Positions 5,458-5,576 of a stretch of 5,576 bases of DNA are shown piece after piece (position 1 is the stretch's first letter; each line of letters starts with the position of its first letter). A program made the position numbers and the translations under genes. The notes beneath the pieces were generated by a model, which saw only the letters and a program-made list of their open reading frames with translations, was not told the DNA's origin and made no database searches. This stretch comes from CAZVEV01 sp964625865 (GTDB lineage Bacteria > Planctomycetota > Phycisphaerae > SM23-33), in NCBI GenBank assembly GCA_964625865.1, contig CAZVEV010000356.1:1-5576 (forward strand). The letters are read 5' to 3'.

Positions 5458-5576
5458 AACGATGCACCCGAGACGGCCGCGCCGTGAGCGTGTCATTGGC
5501 ACGGCCACCATTTCAATTCTCGGCTCATCCGGATAATGCGTAGGTGGGTGCGGGCCAGTCGCGTGCATCCCTCTTG

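Larger units (their letters stand above)
5256..5576. other. Non-coding region upstream of the protease-WD40 gene
   Basis: I see no protein-like frame on either strand in these 321 bases. From the gene outward they contain the ribosome binding site, a leader of about 150 bases with two overlapping hairpins, a promoter candidate at 5414-5442, and an inverted repeat around its -35 box. Beyond 5460 I see only a short ACGGC-CGC-GCCGT stem at 5473-5485 and no start of another gene before the window ends. Confidence 0.6.

Noticed and set aside
5531..5540. GGATAATGCG is shared between 1586-1595 and 5531-5540, suggesting a common promoter element.
   Set aside because: Ten-base matches are expected several times by chance in a window this size, and the copy at 5531 has no acceptable -35 box upstream.

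Overview
The window is strongly GC-rich and most resembles a chromosomal segment of a Planctomycetota bacterium, plausibly of the Phycisphaerae type. Three things support this: a glycine-rich exported protein with a PEP-CTERM sorting tail; a protein opening with a short CxxC...CxxC zinc ribbon and a proline-rich linker; and a membrane-anchored trypsin-like domain fused to a WD40 propeller. This placement is inferred from protein style only, because no rRNA or other marker gene is present.

Layout. Positions 1-1356 (+) hold the 3' part of a large exported glycine-rich/beta-strand-rich PEP-CTERM protein whose start lies left of the window. A 287-base non-coding gap (1357-1643) follows, with a weak sigma70-like promoter and a clear ribosome binding site. 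Positions 1644-3203 (+) encode a 519-residue protein: zinc ribbon, proline-rich linker, then three tandem copies of a PH-like beta domain. A 63-base gap with a strong compound hairpin (3214-3249) separates its stop from the stop of the convergent third gene. Positions 3267-5255 (-) encode a 662-residue protein with three predicted membrane segments, an HtrA/trypsin-like domain with a degenerate catalytic-serine loop, and a C-terminal WD40 propeller. Positions 5256-5576 are non-coding and hold that gene's ribosome binding site, a structured leader and a good promoter candidate with an inverted repeat around its -35 box.

The genes do not look like one operon. The PEP-CTERM gene and the zinc-ribbon gene share a strand but are separated by a gap with its own promoter candidate. 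The third gene faces the other way and has its own promoter. No shared pathway can be read from the sequence. The PEP-CTERM protein is presumably sorted at the cell envelope by an exosortase encoded elsewhere. The protease-WD40 protein is predicted to face the outside of the cytoplasmic membrane. The zinc-ribbon protein has no export signal and is probably cytoplasmic.

I see no tRNA, rRNA, CRISPR array, insertion sequence, integrase, attachment site or recognisable defence system. The most interesting points are the altered catalytic loop of the protease-like domain (the expected GNSGGP motif reads CMTGAP) and the threefold PH-like repeat in the zinc-ribbon protein.
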